Below, piece by piece: positions 1-7,724 of a stretch of 64,000 nt of DNA; the stretch's first letter is position 1; every line of letters begins with the position of its first letter. The notes below the pieces were generated by a model. It did no database searches. It was not told the DNA's origin and worked only from the letters and a program-made list of their open reading frames with translations. Origin of the DNA: DATCMA01 sp036563645 (lineage in GTDB: Bacteria > Actinomycetota > Actinomycetes > Mycobacteriales > Micromonosporaceae). A program made the translations under genes and the position numbers. The stretch is taken from positions 28,318 through 92,317 of the forward strand of contig DATCMA010000046.1 in NCBI GenBank assembly GCA_036563645.1. Reading direction: 5' to 3'.

Positions 1-1
1 C

Positions 2-910
2 AAGAAGCTCGAAGCGGACCGCAACGAACCGTTGAAAAACCGGGCGTTGAGCGAGACCTTCCCGCCGGGATCGACCTTTAAGGTCATCGTGGCGGCCGCG
101 GCGCTCGAGCACGGACTCTCCAAGGGGAGCCTGATCCCCGCCGGACCCAGCTACACCGCGCCCACGGCCGGGACGCCGATCCGCAACGCCCACCCGACCA
201 TTTGCCCGGAGCCGCAGGTGACGCTCATCGAGGCGCTCACCGAGTCGTGCAACACCGGGTTCGCCCGGCTCGCCGTGTCGTTCGGGGCCGCGGAGCTCAA
301 AGAGAAGGCGCGGGCGTTCGGTTTCGAAGACGAAGGGCTCACCGTCGGCCGGTTGAACGGGGACGGGCTTCCGGTGGCGGCCAGCCGAACCGGCGACATC
401 CAAAACCCGGATGGCAGCGAGGACAAGGCCGCGCTCGCCCAGTCCGCGATCGGGCAAAACAACGTCCGGATGACCCCGCTGCAGGGCGCGTTGATCGCCG
501 CTGCGGTCGCCAACGGGGGCGTCCAGATGCGGCCGTACCTGGTGCAGCAGCTCCTGGGTCCGGACCGCACCACCAACCACTACACCGCCGCTCCGCGCGA
601 GCTGCGCCGGCCGATCAGCAGCCAGGTCGCCCGCGATCTGCGCGACATGATGGTCAGCGTCGTGGAGCGGGGGACCGGCACGAACGCGCGGATCAACGGC
701 TACACCGTCGGCGGGAAGACCGGGACCGCCCAGGCCGGCGAGGGGGAGGCCGAGCACGGCTGGTTCATCGGTTTCGTCCTGAAAGACGGCCAGCCCATCA
801 GCGCGGTAGCGGTCGTGCTCGAATCGGCGGGGCCCGGGGGGAGCCCGGAGGCCGCGCGGATCGCCGGGCAGATCATGCGCGCGGTGATCGCGGACCGGGG
901 AGGCAGGTGA
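2..910 (+). CDS. pbpA: Penicillin-binding protein A (class B transpeptidase), C-terminal part
   Basis: The gene is already open at the left edge of the window, so only the last ~302 residues are seen. They form the transpeptidase domain that cross-links peptidoglycan outside the membrane. All three active-site motifs are present: the catalytic serine in STFK (residues 24-27 of the visible part), SCN (82-84) and KTG (239-241, in the context GGKTGTAQ). The N-terminal membrane anchor and dimerisation domain lie outside the window. The stop is one base before the start of pknA, so the genes are probably co-transcribed, as in the mycobacterial rodA-pbpA-pknA-pknB cluster. PbpA rather than another class B protein is inferred from that context. 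Confidence 0.93.
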   Translation, partial: KKLEADRNEPLKNRALSETFPPGSTFKVIVAAAALEHGLSKGSLIPAGPSYTAPTAGTPIRNAHPTICPEPQVTLIEALTESCNTGFARLAVSFGAAELKEKARAFGFEDEGLTVGRLNGDGLPVAASRTGDIQNPDGSEDKAALAQSAIGQNNVRMTPLQGALIAAAVANGGVQMRPYLVQQLLGPDRTTNHYTAAPRELRRPISSQVARDLRDMMVSVVERGTGTNARINGYTVGGKTGTAQAGEGEAEHGWFIGFVLKDGQPISAVAVVLESAGPGGSPEAARIAGQIMRAVIADRGGR

Positions 911-911
911 C

Positions 912-2258
912 ATGCTGAGCCCCGGGATGGCGCTCGGCGGGCGGTACCGCCTCGATGAGCGGATCGCCAGCGGCGGGATGGGCGATGTGTGGCGCGGCAC
1001 TGACGAGGTGCTCGGCCGCACCGTCGCGGTGAAGGTCATGCTTCCGGCCCTGCTCGACGAGCCGGGGTTCGCGGAGCGCTTCCGGGGCGAAGCACGGACG
1101 ATGGCGACCATCAACCACCCCGGCGTCGTCGACATCTACGACTACGGCAGCGATCAGCACATCGCCTATCTCGTGATGGAGTACATCGAAGGCGATCCGC
1201 TGTCGAGCACCCTGAGCAAGGTGGGCCGGCTCACTCCCGCGCGCACGATGGCGCTCGTCGCGCAGGCGGCTGACGCGCTGCAGGCAGCGCACGACAAGGG
1301 CATCGTCCACCGCGACGTCAAGCCGGGGAATCTCCTCGTCCGCCCCAATGGCACGCTGGTGTTGACCGACTTCGGCATCGCCCGGTCGGATCTCGTCGGT
1401 CAGCTCACCGCCACCGGCGCGGTGCTGGGTACCGCGTCGTACATCTCGCCGGAACAGGCCAGCGGGGGCGTCGCCACACCCGCCTCCGACATCTACTCCC
1501 TCGGTGTCGTGGCCTATCAATGCTTGGCTGGGCGGCGCCCGTACGAGGGTGATAACCCTCTCGACATCGCGATGAAGCATGTCCGGGAGCCGCTGCCACC
1601 GCTACCCGCCGATATCCCACCGGCGGTGCGGTCGGTCGTGGAGCGGGCGTTAGCGAAGGATCCGGCGGCGCGGTGGCCCAGCGCCGCCGCCTTCGCCCGC
1701 GCGGCGCGCCAGGCCGTCATGCTCGACGTGCCCACGCCACGCACGGCCCAGGTACGCGCGACCTCGCCGGTCCCGCCGCGCAAGTCATCGGCGGCAGCGG
1801 TCGCGTCGGCTTCCGTACCGCCGGCCCTGCCCGCACCCCCGCGTCGGACATCGGCGAAGGCCGAGGTTTCCCCGGCGCGCCCCCACATTGCGGGGAGCAG
1901 GGCCAGCGCGGGGCCCGGATACAATCGGGCCGCGGCGTCCATACCTCCACCGCAGAACGCGACTCCCTACGGATACGCCCGACCGCCGGCCGCGCCTCAG
2001 CAGCGGGGGAGCGACCACCGGCAGCTCCTCATCGTGCTGGCAGTTGTGCTCGGGGTGCTGGTGTTGGTCTGCTCCGGGAGCATGACCTATCGGTGGAAGC
2101 AGCGCAGCGAAACGAGCAGCCTCGGGTATCCCAGGCAAACGGTCATGACCTCAAGAAAGGTTGGCGTCGAGGACGCCGGTTCGTGCGGAGCGGCGTACTG
2201 CTCGGTGGGCGCGCGTTCTGCATCCCGGCAGCACGACGACCCGATGAACGAAGGATGA
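912..2258 (+). CDS. pknA: Membrane Ser/Thr protein kinase, PknA-like
   Basis: Eukaryotic-type (Hanks) kinase of 448 residues. The nucleotide loop is at 18-26, catalytic Lys in VAVK at 41, HRDVKPGN at 133-140 and DFG at 153-155. The kinase domain (about 1-270) is followed by a Pro/Ala-rich linker and one membrane helix near 370-388. The outer tail of about 60 residues has no PASTA repeat, which separates it from PknB. The start lies 1 nt after the pbpA stop and pknB begins 7 nt downstream, so it is an operon member. By family knowledge it phosphorylates division and cell-wall proteins. The outer tail contains two cysteines and matches nothing I recognise. Confidence 0.92.
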   Translation: MLSPGMALGGRYRLDERIASGGMGDVWRGTDEVLGRTVAVKVMLPALLDEPGFAERFRGEARTMATINHPGVVDIYDYGSDQHIAYLVMEYIEGDPLSSTLSKVGRLTPARTMALVAQAADALQAAHDKGIVHRDVKPGNLLVRPNGTLVLTDFGIARSDLVGQLTATGAVLGTASYISPEQASGGVATPASDIYSLGVVAYQCLAGRRPYEGDNPLDIAMKHVREPLPPLPADIPPAVRSVVERALAKDPAARWPSAAAFARAARQAVMLDVPTPRTAQVRATSPVPPRKSSAAAVASASVPPALPAPPRRTSAKAEVSPARPHIAGSRASAGPGYNRAAASIPPPQNATPYGYARPPAAPQQRGSDHRQLLIVLAVVLGVLVLVCSGSMTYRWKQRSETSSLGYPRQTVMTSRKVGVEDAGSCGAAYCSVGARSASRQHDDPMNEG

Positions 2259-2265
2259 CGACGAG

Positions 2266-4032
2266 ATGACGGCGCAGGCCCGCCTGCTCGCTGGCAGGTA
2301 TCAGGTCGGCGAGCTCCTCGGCTACGGCGGCATGGCTGAGGTGCACCGAGGGCGTGACCTCCGGCTTGGCCGCGATGTCGCGATCAAGATGCTCCGGACG
2401 GACCTGGCCCGGGACAAGACCTTCCAGGAACGTTTCCGCCGGGAAGCGCAAAACGCCGCATCACTGAACCATCCGGCGATTGTCGCGGTCTATGACACCG
2501 GTGAGGATTACACCCCTAGCGGGGAAACCGTCCCCTTCATCGTGATGGAGTTCGTCAACGGACGAACTCTCAAGGAGATCTTGGCCGCGGAAGGCCGGCT
2601 GGCGCCCCGGCGCGCGCTGGAGATTGTGGCGGATATCTGCGCGGCCCTGGAGTTCAGCCACCGGCACCAGATCATTCACCGTGACATCAAGCCTGGCAAC
2701 GTGATGCTCACGCACAGCGGCCAGGTCAAGGTCATGGACTTCGGGATCGCCCGCGCGTTGGCGAGCGGCGCCACCACAATGACCCAGACCAGCGCGGTGA
2801 TCGGTACCGCGCAATACCTCTCTCCGGAGCAAGCGCGCGGTGAGGCCGTAGACGCCCGGTCCGACGTCTACGCCAGCGGCTGCGTGCTCTTCGAGCTGCT
2901 CTGCGGCCACCCGCCGTTCGTCGGCGACAACCCGGTGAGCGTGGCCTACCAGCACGTTCGGGAGAATCCGCGTCCGCCGAGTGAGATCAATCCGGAGGTG
3001 ACGCCGGAGATCGACGCGATCGTCCTCAAGGCGCTCGCGAAGAACCCGCTGAACCGCTACCAGAGCGCGGCGGAGATGCGGGCCGATCTCCTGCGGTGCC
3101 TCAACGGGCGGCCGGTGCTCGCCACCCCGGTCCTACGTGACCAGGAGACGATGCCCATGGCCGCCGCGCCGGCGGCGGCGACCCGTACCCAGCCGATGAC
3201 CCGCGCGCTGCCGCCGGAGCAGCTGAGCAAGCGGAAGCGGTCCCCGTGGGTGGTGGCCACGGGGAGCGCCGTGGCGGTGCTGGCGGTGATCGCGTTGGCC
3301 AGCGGTCTCATCTACGCGCTGAACCAGCCCAAGGGGCCGGCGAAGGTCGATCTGCCGTCGTTCATCGGTCAGCCCGCGACCGTCGCTGAGCAGCAGCTCC
3401 GCGCGCTCAACCTGATCCCCGCCACCACCTCGGTGAAGGACGACTGCACCGTGGGCCAGGTGATGAGTCAGGAGCCGCCCGCGGGCAAGGTGGAGGAGGG
3501 GTCCACGGTCACCCTCGGGGTGTGCGCGGGGCCGGACACCGTGACGGTTCCGACCAACCTGGTGGGGAGCACGCGGCAGCTCGCGGAGGAGCGGCTGCGG
3601 GAGCTCGGCCTCGATCCGGAGATCGAGTACGTCGACAGCGACCAGCCGCGGGACACGGTGGTCCGCGTCGAGAAGGCGGGGCAGTCGGTCCGCAAAGGCG
3701 AAGAGATCACCGTTGAGGTATCGAAGGCCAACCTGAGCGTGGTGCCGGAGGTCGTCGGGACCACCGTCGACGTGGCCATCGACCGGCTGCGGCGGGCGGG
3801 CTTCGAGGTCGAGCAGCGGCCCGGCGACGAGGTACCGGCGGGGAGCGTCCCGACGGTGACCAGCCAGAGCGTCGCTCCGGGGCAGAAGTACCCCAAGGGG
3901 TCCGTTATCGCGATCACGGTGACGCAGCCGAGGCAGCACGAGGAGCCGGATGAGCCCACGCCGGATCCCTCGGCGTCGGTAACGCCGACGACGACCCCGA
4001 CCACGTCGCCCCCTACCTCTGGGCGGCCCTAA
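2266..4032 (+). CDS. pknB: Ser/Thr protein kinase PknB with PASTA domains
   Basis: 588-residue sensor kinase. Catalytic Lys is at 41, HRDIKPGN at 138-145 and DFG at 158-160, followed by a Thr/Ser-rich activation loop. A juxtamembrane stretch leads to a single helix at about 327-349. Outside there are about three PASTA repeats (roughly 353-555), then a Thr/Pro-rich tail. Mycobacterial PknB has four PASTA repeats. PASTA domains bind muropeptides or lipid II, so the kinase couples peptidoglycan status to growth and division. It is the last gene of the pbpA-pknA-pknB run and is followed by a strong hairpin. Confidence 0.95.
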   Translation: MTAQARLLAGRYQVGELLGYGGMAEVHRGRDLRLGRDVAIKMLRTDLARDKTFQERFRREAQNAASLNHPAIVAVYDTGEDYTPSGETVPFIVMEFVNGRTLKEILAAEGRLAPRRALEIVADICAALEFSHRHQIIHRDIKPGNVMLTHSGQVKVMDFGIARALASGATTMTQTSAVIGTAQYLSPEQARGEAVDARSDVYASGCVLFELLCGHPPFVGDNPVSVAYQHVRENPRPPSEINPEVTPEIDAIVLKALAKNPLNRYQSAAEMRADLLRCLNGRPVLATPVLRDQETMPMAAAPAAATRTQPMTRALPPEQLSKRKRSPWVVATGSAVAVLAVIALASGLIYALNQPKGPAKVDLPSFIGQPATVAEQQLRALNLIPATTSVKDDCTVGQVMSQEPPAGKVEEGSTVTLGVCAGPDTVTVPTNLVGSTRQLAEERLRELGLDPEIEYVDSDQPRDTVVRVEKAGQSVRKGEEITVEVSKANLSVVPEVVGTTVDVAIDRLRRAGFEVEQRPGDEVPAGSVPTVTSQSVAPGQKYPKGSVIAITVTQPRQHEEPDEPTPDPSASVTPTTTPTTSPPTSGRP

Positions 4033-4053
4033 TCCCGGTTGAGGCGTGACGAG

Positions 4054-4088
4054 GAAACGGGGGACGGCCTGACGCCGTCCCCCGTTTC
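4054..4088. terminator. Bidirectional terminator between pknB and trpG/pabA
   Basis: Perfect 15-bp inverted repeat (4054-4068 with 4074-4088) around a 5-nt loop, CTGAC. It sits between two convergent genes and can serve both strands. There is no long T tract, which is common in high-GC actinobacteria. Confidence 0.85.
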
Positions 4089-4112
4089 GCCGTCTGGTCG
4101 CTCGCGACGCGG

Positions 4113-4769
4113 CTACGCGGCGAAAGCCCCCTCCCGCCGCCGCTGCATCTCGGCGTCGAGCGTCTCTGCCCGCTCCCGCGCCTCCGGCATGCCACACACC
4201 GCCAGCCAGTTGGCGAGGATGCGGTAACCGCCTTCGGTGAGCACGGACTCCGGGTGGAATTGCACGCCCTCCACGGGCAGGTGTCGGTGGCGCAGCGCCA
4301 TCACGACACCGGAGGCGGTGTGTCCGGTGACCTCGATGTCGTCCGGCAGGGTGTCGGCCACCACCGCCAGGGAGTGGTAGCGGGTCGCGGTGAACGGGTT
4401 CGGCAGGCCCGCGAGCACTCCGGTATCCGTGTGGTGGACGAGGGAGGTCTTCCCGTGCAGGAGTTCGGGGGCGTGGGTGACGGTCGCCCCGAACGCCGCG
4501 CCGATGGCCTGGTGCCCGAGGCACACCCCGAAGATCGGCAGGGTGTCCGCGTACGCGCGGATGAGGTCGATGCAGATCCCGGCGCGTTCGGGCGTGCCCG
4601 GGCCGGGCGAGAGCAGCACCCCGGCCGGGCGGAGCCTCCCCACCTCCGCCACGCTGATTTCGTCATTGCGGCGTACCTCGCAGTCGACCCCGAGCTGGCC
4701 GAGGTACTGCACGAGGTTGAACACGAACGAGTCGTAGTTGTCGATCACGAGGACGCGCATCACGGTCAC
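4113..4769 (-). CDS. trpG: Glutamine amidotransferase subunit of anthranilate/aminodeoxychorismate synthase
   Basis: Class I glutamine amidotransferase of 218 residues. It releases ammonia from glutamine for the chorismate-using partner subunit (tryptophan or folate pathway). The catalytic triad is visible: Cys83 in GVCLGHQ, then His172 and Glu174 in FHPES. The N-terminus VLVIDNYDSF is typical. A second ATG three codons in (4760) is an equally possible start. The first start overlaps the stop of the upstream small gene by 4 nt. Mycobacterial trpG has the same position next to pknB. TrpG and PabA cannot be separated by sequence alone and one protein may serve both. Confidence 0.9.
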   Translation of the reverse strand: MTVMRVLVIDNYDSFVFNLVQYLGQLGVDCEVRRNDEISVAEVGRLRPAGVLLSPGPGTPERAGICIDLIRAYADTLPIFGVCLGHQAIGAAFGATVTHAPELLHGKTSLVHHTDTGVLAGLPNPFTATRYHSLAVVADTLPDDIEVTGHTASGVVMALRHRHLPVEGVQFHPESVLTEGGYRILANWLAVCGMPEARERAETLDAEMQRRREGAFAA

Positions 4770-5023
4770 CTGTCCGGAGTCGCAGTGGGGGGCGGGTTGT
4801 TGCGAGTGGTGCTGTACGGCAGGTCGTGCTCACCAATGCCGGGATGATCTGAATCGCCGCTCTGGGACGCGTCGACCTGCGCGTCGTCGAAGGGAAGCAG
4901 CGGCTCAGCCCAGGGAAAGACGACGTACCAGAGCAGCGCGACGAAGGCCGCGGCGAGCACGAGTGACCCGACGATTTTGCCAGGCAGGCCGAACGGAAGC
5001 CGCCGCCAAATCCAGGCATACAC
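4766..5023 (-). CDS. Small single-pass membrane protein, function unknown
   Basis: 85 residues: a short positively charged start, one membrane helix at about 16-38, then an acidic, Pro/Thr-rich tail predicted outside. It lies 1 nt after the sortase gene and its stop overlaps the trpG start by 4 nt (ATGA), so translation is probably coupled. A small protein often sits between the class E sortase and trpG in actinobacteria, so it is likely a real, conserved gene. No enzymatic motif is visible. Confidence 0.75.
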   Translation of the reverse strand: MYAWIWRRLPFGLPGKIVGSLVLAAAFVALLWYVVFPWAEPLLPFDDAQVDASQSGDSDHPGIGEHDLPYSTTRNNPPPTATPDR

Positions 5024-5024
5024 G

Positions 5025-6098
5025 TTAGCCTCCCAGCTCCGCCGGCCGGCCGTCGGACTTGGGCTGGCTGCGCACGAGCTCCGCGTGCACGATCAGCCGT
5101 TGGTAATTGTCGTACTTCGGGTGGCAGGTCGTCAGGGTCAGCATGGCGCGCGTGGGTTTCGCCCCGGGTTGGTTGGGGACCGGAGCGACGACCTCGACGC
5201 GACTGGGCTCCACGATGTGGTTCTGGGTGACCCGGTAGACGTGCCAGTGGCGCTTGTCCTCCACCACGATCACGTCGCCTTGCCCCACCTCGTCTAGCCG
5301 CCAGAACGTGGCGGGATTGCGGTGGCCGGCGACGGCGAAATTGCCGATTTCGCCGGGCATAGCGGTGTTGGGGTAATGACCGGGTGCGTACCGAATGTCC
5401 TTCTGCGCCACCCCTTCGACCACGACCCAGCTCTTGCCGAGTTTCGGGATGTACAGCCGGGCGATCGGCGTGCCACTGGCGGGCGGCGTGGTGGCGGCGG
5501 CGGAGGAGGAGGGGCTCACGACCGTCGGCGCCGCTTCCCACTTCTCGGCGAGCTGGGCCACCAGGTCCTGCTGGTGGGCGTTGACCGCCGCGGACTTACC
5601 CCAGACCTCGTACGCCGCGAAGAGGAGCACCACGAGGCCGAAGGTCATCAGCAGCTCGCCGGTGACCTGGACACCGGCGAGGAGGCGCGCGCCCAGCGTG
5701 GCGCGGCGGCGACGCGTCCGCGTCGAGCGGTACAGGCGAGCGCGGTGGCCGCCGCGGCGCGGCCCAGGGGCGGGCGCGGTGTGAGGGCGCGCCGCGCCGG
5801 CCGCCTCCGCGTCGTCGCTCGCGTCGCTGTCGACGGGTATGGGAGTCTCCCGCAGCGCCGGGAGCACCACGGTCGCGTCCTCGGTCGGCGACGGGATGGC
5901 CGGCAACACCGCGGTCGCGTCGTCGTCGTCCCTGATCGGGGGGAGGAACGCGGTGGGGGTATCGGCGGGAGACCAGTCGCGATGGTCACCCCACGGACGT
6001 GGGGGAGGAGGCGCGGTCCAGCGAGGGACGCGCGCGAAGTGCTCCTCCGCTCCGGGGTGACGGCCAGGTCCTCGGCTGTCCATCAGGCCGCCCGTCAC
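5025..6098 (-). CDS. Class E sortase
   Basis: 357 residues. A long Pro/Asp/Ala-rich cytoplasmic arm (about 1-120) and an Arg-rich stretch precede one membrane helix, then the sortase barrel. The catalytic residues are visible: His259 in AVAGHRN, Cys325 in TLTTC and Arg334. Class E enzymes in high-GC Gram-positives cleave LAXTG-type signals and attach proteins to the wall or build pili. A second ATG at 6083 is an alternative start. Only 3 nt separate it from the DUF881 gene upstream, so they are probably one transcript. No LPXTG/LAXTG substrate is encoded beside it. Confidence 0.88.
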   Translation of the reverse strand: MTGGLMDSRGPGRHPGAEEHFARVPRWTAPPPPRPWGDHRDWSPADTPTAFLPPIRDDDDATAVLPAIPSPTEDATVVLPALRETPIPVDSDASDDAEAAGAARPHTAPAPGPRRGGHRARLYRSTRTRRRRATLGARLLAGVQVTGELLMTFGLVVLLFAAYEVWGKSAAVNAHQQDLVAQLAEKWEAAPTVVSPSSSAAATTPPASGTPIARLYIPKLGKSWVVVEGVAQKDIRYAPGHYPNTAMPGEIGNFAVAGHRNPATFWRLDEVGQGDVIVVEDKRHWHVYRVTQNHIVEPSRVEVVAPVPNQPGAKPTRAMLTLTTCHPKYDNYQRLIVHAELVRSQPKSDGRPAELGG

Positions 6099-6101
6099 CG
6101 G

Positions 6102-6911
6102 TCACTCCGCCGGAACCGTAGCCGAGCGCAGCACGCTGGAGCTTTCGTACGCGGGCACGGTCACGTCGGTCTCGACCGTCTCCCGGTAGCCGAGCTGGTA
6201 GTGGCGGACGGCGTCCTTGAACGCGCGGACACCGGGGTCGCTGGCGAGCGCCTGGCGCAGCGCGTGCGGGTCGCCGATCGCAGTGATCTTGAATGGCGGC
6301 GAGAAGACCCGGCCGTCGAGGAGCAGGGTGTTGCCCACACACCGCACGGCGCTGGTTGATAGGACCCGAATCCCCATGATCGACATCGCTTCTGCACCCC
6401 CAGCCCACAGGGCGTTCACCACAGCCTGGACATCGCTCTGATGAACAACGAGGTCGTCATTGCTGGGGTTGCCGGGACGGTTGGGGTCCCTGAGGCGTGG
6501 GGCGTCGTCCAGCTCCACGGTGAGGCCGGGTCCGCGCACCGCGGTGAAACCAGCGCCCTCGAGAGCCGCGGTGACGCGCTCGCGTTCCTTCGAGATCGTG
6601 GCGTCCGTGCCGGCGATCGCCGCCGACAGCTGTTCGATCTCCTCGCGCAGTTGCGCGGCGCGCTGCTCGCTCTCGGCCACCTGGGCGCGCCGTTCGTTGA
6701 TGACTTGCGCGAGCCGCGGCCGGCGGTCTTCGCGCAGGGCGGTGCCGTCAGCGGTCGTCGCGGTGGTGGTGAAGAGAAGCCCGGCGGCGAGGGCGATCAG
6801 CGGTACCCCGGCGGACCAGATCGTGCGGCGCTTGGAGCGGCGCGGAAGCAGAACCACCAGCGCCCGACGCAACGCCTTGCTCCAGGACGAGCTCCCGGAC
6901 GTGTATTCCAT
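6102..6911 (-). CDS. DUF881 family membrane protein
   Basis: 269 residues. A basic N-terminus and one helix near 28-50 act as a signal anchor. A coiled coil (about 65-105, rich in Arg/Glu/Gln) and the DUF881 domain, predicted outside, follow. This family sits in the division and cell-wall neighbourhood of many actinobacteria (Rv0012 region of M. tuberculosis) and its role is unknown. It heads the leftward operon DUF881-sortase-small protein-trpG and is divergent from crgA, with about 240 bp of shared upstream DNA. Confidence 0.85.
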   Translation of the reverse strand: MEYTSGSSSWSKALRRALVVLLPRRSKRRTIWSAGVPLIALAAGLLFTTTATTADGTALREDRRPRLAQVINERRAQVAESEQRAAQLREEIEQLSAAIAGTDATISKERERVTAALEGAGFTAVRGPGLTVELDDAPRLRDPNRPGNPSNDDLVVHQSDVQAVVNALWAGGAEAMSIMGIRVLSTSAVRCVGNTLLLDGRVFSPPFKITAIGDPHALRQALASDPGVRAFKDAVRHYQLGYRETVETDVTVPAYESSSVLRSATVPAE

Positions 6912-7150
6912 TGAGGCTCTCCGCTCTCCGGTCTCGGTCCTGGCCCACCGCGGGCCGCCGCGTGCCGGCGCGCGACACCGGCGCGATTCATTGTGCCTCT
7001 CCGCGCCGGAGGCACCGCTGGCGGCGCGATCTCCCCGCGAACGTTCGTGGCCTCAGCGCGTCGCCTTGACTACGCTAGCCATCGACGTTAAGGCCATGAA
7101 CCGCCGCGGCAGCGTCCGGTCGTCCGGCCGGAACCTTTGAGGAGAGCGTG

Positions 7151-7414
7151 GTGCCAAAGTCTCAGGTCCGCAAGAAGAAGGTGTACACCCCGCCGGCTGA
7201 CATGCGGCCGACGGCGACCACCGAGGCGCGCAAGCCGAGCCCGACCTGGGTGCCGGTCACCGGCGTGGGTTTGATCATCTTTGGCATTCTCTGGCTGGTC
7301 GTCTACTACCTCTCCGAGACCGCCTACCCGGTCGCCGCGTGGGGCTACTGGAACCTCGCGGTGGGCTTCGGCGCCATGGTCGCTTCGCTGCTCGTGCTGT
7401 CGCGCTGGCGCTAA
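7151..7414 (+). CDS. crgA: Cell division protein CrgA
   Basis: 87 residues with two membrane helices (about 36-58 and 65-85) after a short basic N-terminus PKSQVRKKK, which is typical of CrgA. CrgA is a divisome membrane protein that interacts with FtsZ, FtsI and FtsQ and coordinates septum peptidoglycan synthesis. Two GTG codons occur at 7148 and 7151. The AGGAG at 7139-7143 is only 4 nt from the first but 7 nt from the second, so 7151 is preferred. Position beside DUF881 and pbpA/pkn genes is as in mycobacteria. Confidence 0.93.
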   Translation: MPKSQVRKKKVYTPPADMRPTATTEARKPSPTWVPVTGVGLIIFGILWLVVYYLSETAYPVAAWGYWNLAVGFGAMVASLLVLSRWR

Positions 7415-7724
7415 CTCGACCACGCTGCGCGGACGGCCGCGGCGGGCGGGCGTCGTGCCGCCGGCGCGGCGTCCTTAGGGTGCCTTGCCTGGCGTGATCT
7501 TGCCTGCTGTAGTGGTCGAGTGGGGGTCGTGCACGCGGCGGACTCCTGGCCGTCGGTGCGACCTTGTTCACGATGGCGGCAGGTCGAGGAGCGCGTACGC
7601 TCGACGTGTGGCTGAGTAGTCATTAAGTAGCCATTACGTCGTCAGGTGTCGGACAAGGTCCGCGGCAGCCCTGCCGGCGTGCAATCCCCACCTTGCCACG
7701 AAGCACACCCAGGAGGCCAGGCAA
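7415..7724. other. Intergenic region between crgA and Fe-S reductase
   Basis: About 310 bp with no convincing gene. The only structure I see is the tandem 11-bp repeat listed separately and a good ribosome site, AGGAGG at 7711-7716, that decides the TTG start of the next gene. Confidence 0.6.
7615..7636. repeat. Tandem 11-bp direct repeat, possible regulator site
   Basis: AGTAGTCATTA is followed with no gap by AGTAGCCATTA, one mismatch in 11. It is locally AT-rich and about 90 bp before the Fe-S reductase start. Head-to-tail 11-bp units place two half-sites on one DNA face, as in PhoP/OmpR-type operators. Function is inferred. Confidence 0.4.

Noticed and set aside
7415..7520. Inverted repeat CTCGACCAC/GTGGTCGAG, 9 bp, about 90 bp apart
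   Set aside because: The arms are too far apart and short for a terminator or operator; it could arise by chance.
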